Assembly (NCBI RefSeq): GCF_001014645.1
Contig: NZ_LASZ01000014.1
Location: forward strand, 1-64,000
Direction: 5' to 3'
Length of the DNA: 64,000 bases
Source: Luteimonas sp. FCS-9
Lineage (GTDB): Bacteria > Pseudomonadota > Gammaproteobacteria > Xanthomonadales > Xanthomonadaceae
Each line of letters opens with the position of its first letter. Position 1 is the stretch's first letter. The position numbers were made by a program, and so were the translations under genes. The notes beneath the pieces were generated by a model. It searched no databases. It was given only the letters and a program-made list of their open reading frames with translations, and had not been told where the DNA came from. This document shows positions 63,001-64,000 of this stretch, one piece after another.

Positions 63001-64000
63001 TGGCCGCGCCCCGGGCCCAGCGCGCGACCCCGCCGCGCCTGCTGCAACGCTCGCGCGTGCGCGAAGGCCGTCCGTTCCCGCTCGGCGCGACCTGGGACGG
63101 CCTGGGTGTCAACTTCGCGCTGTACTCGGCGCACGCCACGCGCGTGGAGCTGTGCCTGTTCGACGCGCGCGGGCGCGAACAGGAGCGCATCACGCTGCCC
63201 GAGCATACCGACGAGATCTGGCACGGCTACCTGCCCGACGCGCGCCCGGGCCAGCTCTACGGCTACCGCGTGCACGGCCCGTACGCGCCGGACGCCGGCC
63301 ACCGCTTCAACCCCAACAAGCTGCTGCTCGATCCCTACGCCAAGCAGATCGTCGGCGAGCTGCGGTGGGCGCCGCACCTGTTCGGCTACACGATCGGCCA
63401 CCGCGACGCCGACCTGAGCTTCGACCGGCGCGACAGCGCGCCGTACATGCCCAAGGCCGCGGTCATCGACCCGGCCTACACCTGGGGCGAGGACCGCCGC
63501 CTGCACACGCCGTGGGACCGCACGGTGATCTACGAGGCCCACGTGCGCGGCCTGAGCATGCGCCACCCGGCGGTGCCCGAGTCGGCGCGCGGCACGTTCT
63601 CGGCGCTCAAGCACGACGCGTTGATCGACCACCTGCGCACGCTGGGCGTGACCGCGATCGAGCTGTTGCCCATCCACGCGTTCGTCGACGACCAGCACCT
63701 GCTCGAGCGCGGCCTGCGCAACTACTGGGGCTACAACTCGATCGGCTTCTTCGCGCCGCATCCGCGTTATCTGGCGTCGAGCAACGTGGCCGAGTTCAAG
63801 CAGATGGTCGCCCACCTGCACCGCGCGGGCATCGAGGTGCTACTCGACGTCGTCTACAACCACACCGCCGAGGGCAACGAGCTGGGCCCGACGCTGTCGT
63901 TCAAGGGCATCGACAACGCCAGCTACTACCGGCTCGCCGACGATCGCCGCTACTACATCAACGACACCGGCACCGGGAACACCTTCGATCTGACCAACGC
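63000..64000 (+). CDS. glgX: Glycogen debranching enzyme GlgX, 5' part (runs off the right edge)
   Basis: The first 333 residues of a GH13 isoamylase-type enzyme that removes alpha-1,6 branches from phosphorylase-trimmed glycogen. The CBM48 domain opens [21 protein letters not shown], followed by [20 protein letters not shown] and the barrel strand [19 protein letters not shown], typical of GlgX/TreX. The catalytic residues lie beyond the window. The start overlaps the DUF2934 stop by one base. The frame stays open to the last base. Confidence 0.95.
   Translation, partial: MAAPRAQRATPPRLLQRSRVREGRPFPLGATWDGLGVNFALYSAHATRVELCLFDARGREQERITLPEHTDEIWHGYLPDARPGQLYGYRVHGPYAPDAGHRFNPNKLLLDPYAKQIVGELRWAPHLFGYTIGHRDADLSFDRRDSAPYMPKAAVIDPAYTWGEDRRLHTPWDRTVIYEAHVRGLSMRHPAVPESARGTFSALKHDALIDHLRTLGVTAIELLPIHAFVDDQHLLERGLRNYWGYNSIGFFAPHPRYLASSNVAEFKQMVAHLHRAGIEVLLDVVYNHTAEGNELGPTLSFKGIDNASYYRLADDRRYYINDTGTGNTFDLTN

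Overview
The window is very GC-rich chromosomal DNA from a gammaproteobacterium, most likely of the Xanthomonadaceae/Lysobacteraceae (Lysobacter- or Luteimonas-like). This rests on gene families and neighbourhoods: algR-hemC, a YafY-type WYL regulator, RppH, a membrane protein next to erpA, prmA-fis-purH, an hrpM-type opgH standing alone, and a combined glg/tre cluster. The species is inferred, not proven. No insertion sequence, prophage, integrase or CRISPR array was seen; the window looks like core chromosome.

Layout. 1-1320: 3' end of a 23S rRNA gene, a 5S rRNA gene and a strong intrinsic terminator. 1795-1870: a CAT-anticodon tRNA, probably Ile2. 2237-6721 (+): opgH (osmoregulated periplasmic glucan synthesis), a carboxylesterase, algR and hemC. 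6748-11310: a short outer-membrane beta-barrel-like protein, an FAD oxidoreductase, a proline-rich membrane protein, a WYL regulator and a small membrane protein, followed by a REP-type palindrome. 11495-15887: two S9 serine peptidases in tandem. 15969-16045: tRNA-Met. 16391-20209: one uninterrupted reading frame joining a glycoside-hydrolase-like barrel, a glycosyltransferase and a UDP-galactopyranose-mutase-like flavoprotein. 20414-21870: rppH, then the iron-storage pair bfd and bfr, with a Fur-like site before bfd. 21907-26734 (-): a hybrid histidine kinase, a REC-GGDEF-EAL protein whose c-di-GMP catalytic motifs are all lost, and a DUF4126 membrane protein. 26844-28964 (+): a coiled-coil membrane protein, erpA and nudC. 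28972-32289 (-): DUF2752, CD225 and TM2-like membrane proteins and an MFS-acyltransferase fusion.

32476-37366 (+): an esterase, a TonB-dependent receptor and a glycerophosphodiesterase. 37388-41597 (-): a thioesterase, a FUSC/YccS-like protein and purD. 41734-43200 (+): an AGCS amino-acid:cation symporter. 43271-48725 (-): a lipoprotein, a duplicated array of palindromes, then purH, fis, a DUF3426 zinc-ribbon protein, prmA and a small lipoprotein. 48785-50714 (-): an alpha/beta hydrolase overlapping a DUF3182 protein. 50948-52362 (+): two translationally coupled genes of unknown function. 52905 to the right edge (+): glgA, glgB, treZ, malQ, treY, a DUF2934 ORF and the 5' part of glgX. Each adjacent pair in this last cluster overlaps start-on-stop.

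How the genes work together. The glg/tre operon holds what is needed to build a branched alpha-glucan (GlgA, GlgB), debranch and remodel it (GlgX, MalQ) and convert its reducing ends to trehalose (TreY, TreZ); glgC is not in the window. bfd and bfr form the iron store and its release partner. The kinase and the REC-EAL protein are 6 bases apart and are probably one signalling pair. purH and purD both serve purine synthesis but are separated here by other genes and the palindrome array. Several starts (hemC, the WYL regulator, nudC) lie exactly 6 bases after a -10-like hexamer, which suggests leaderless transcripts.
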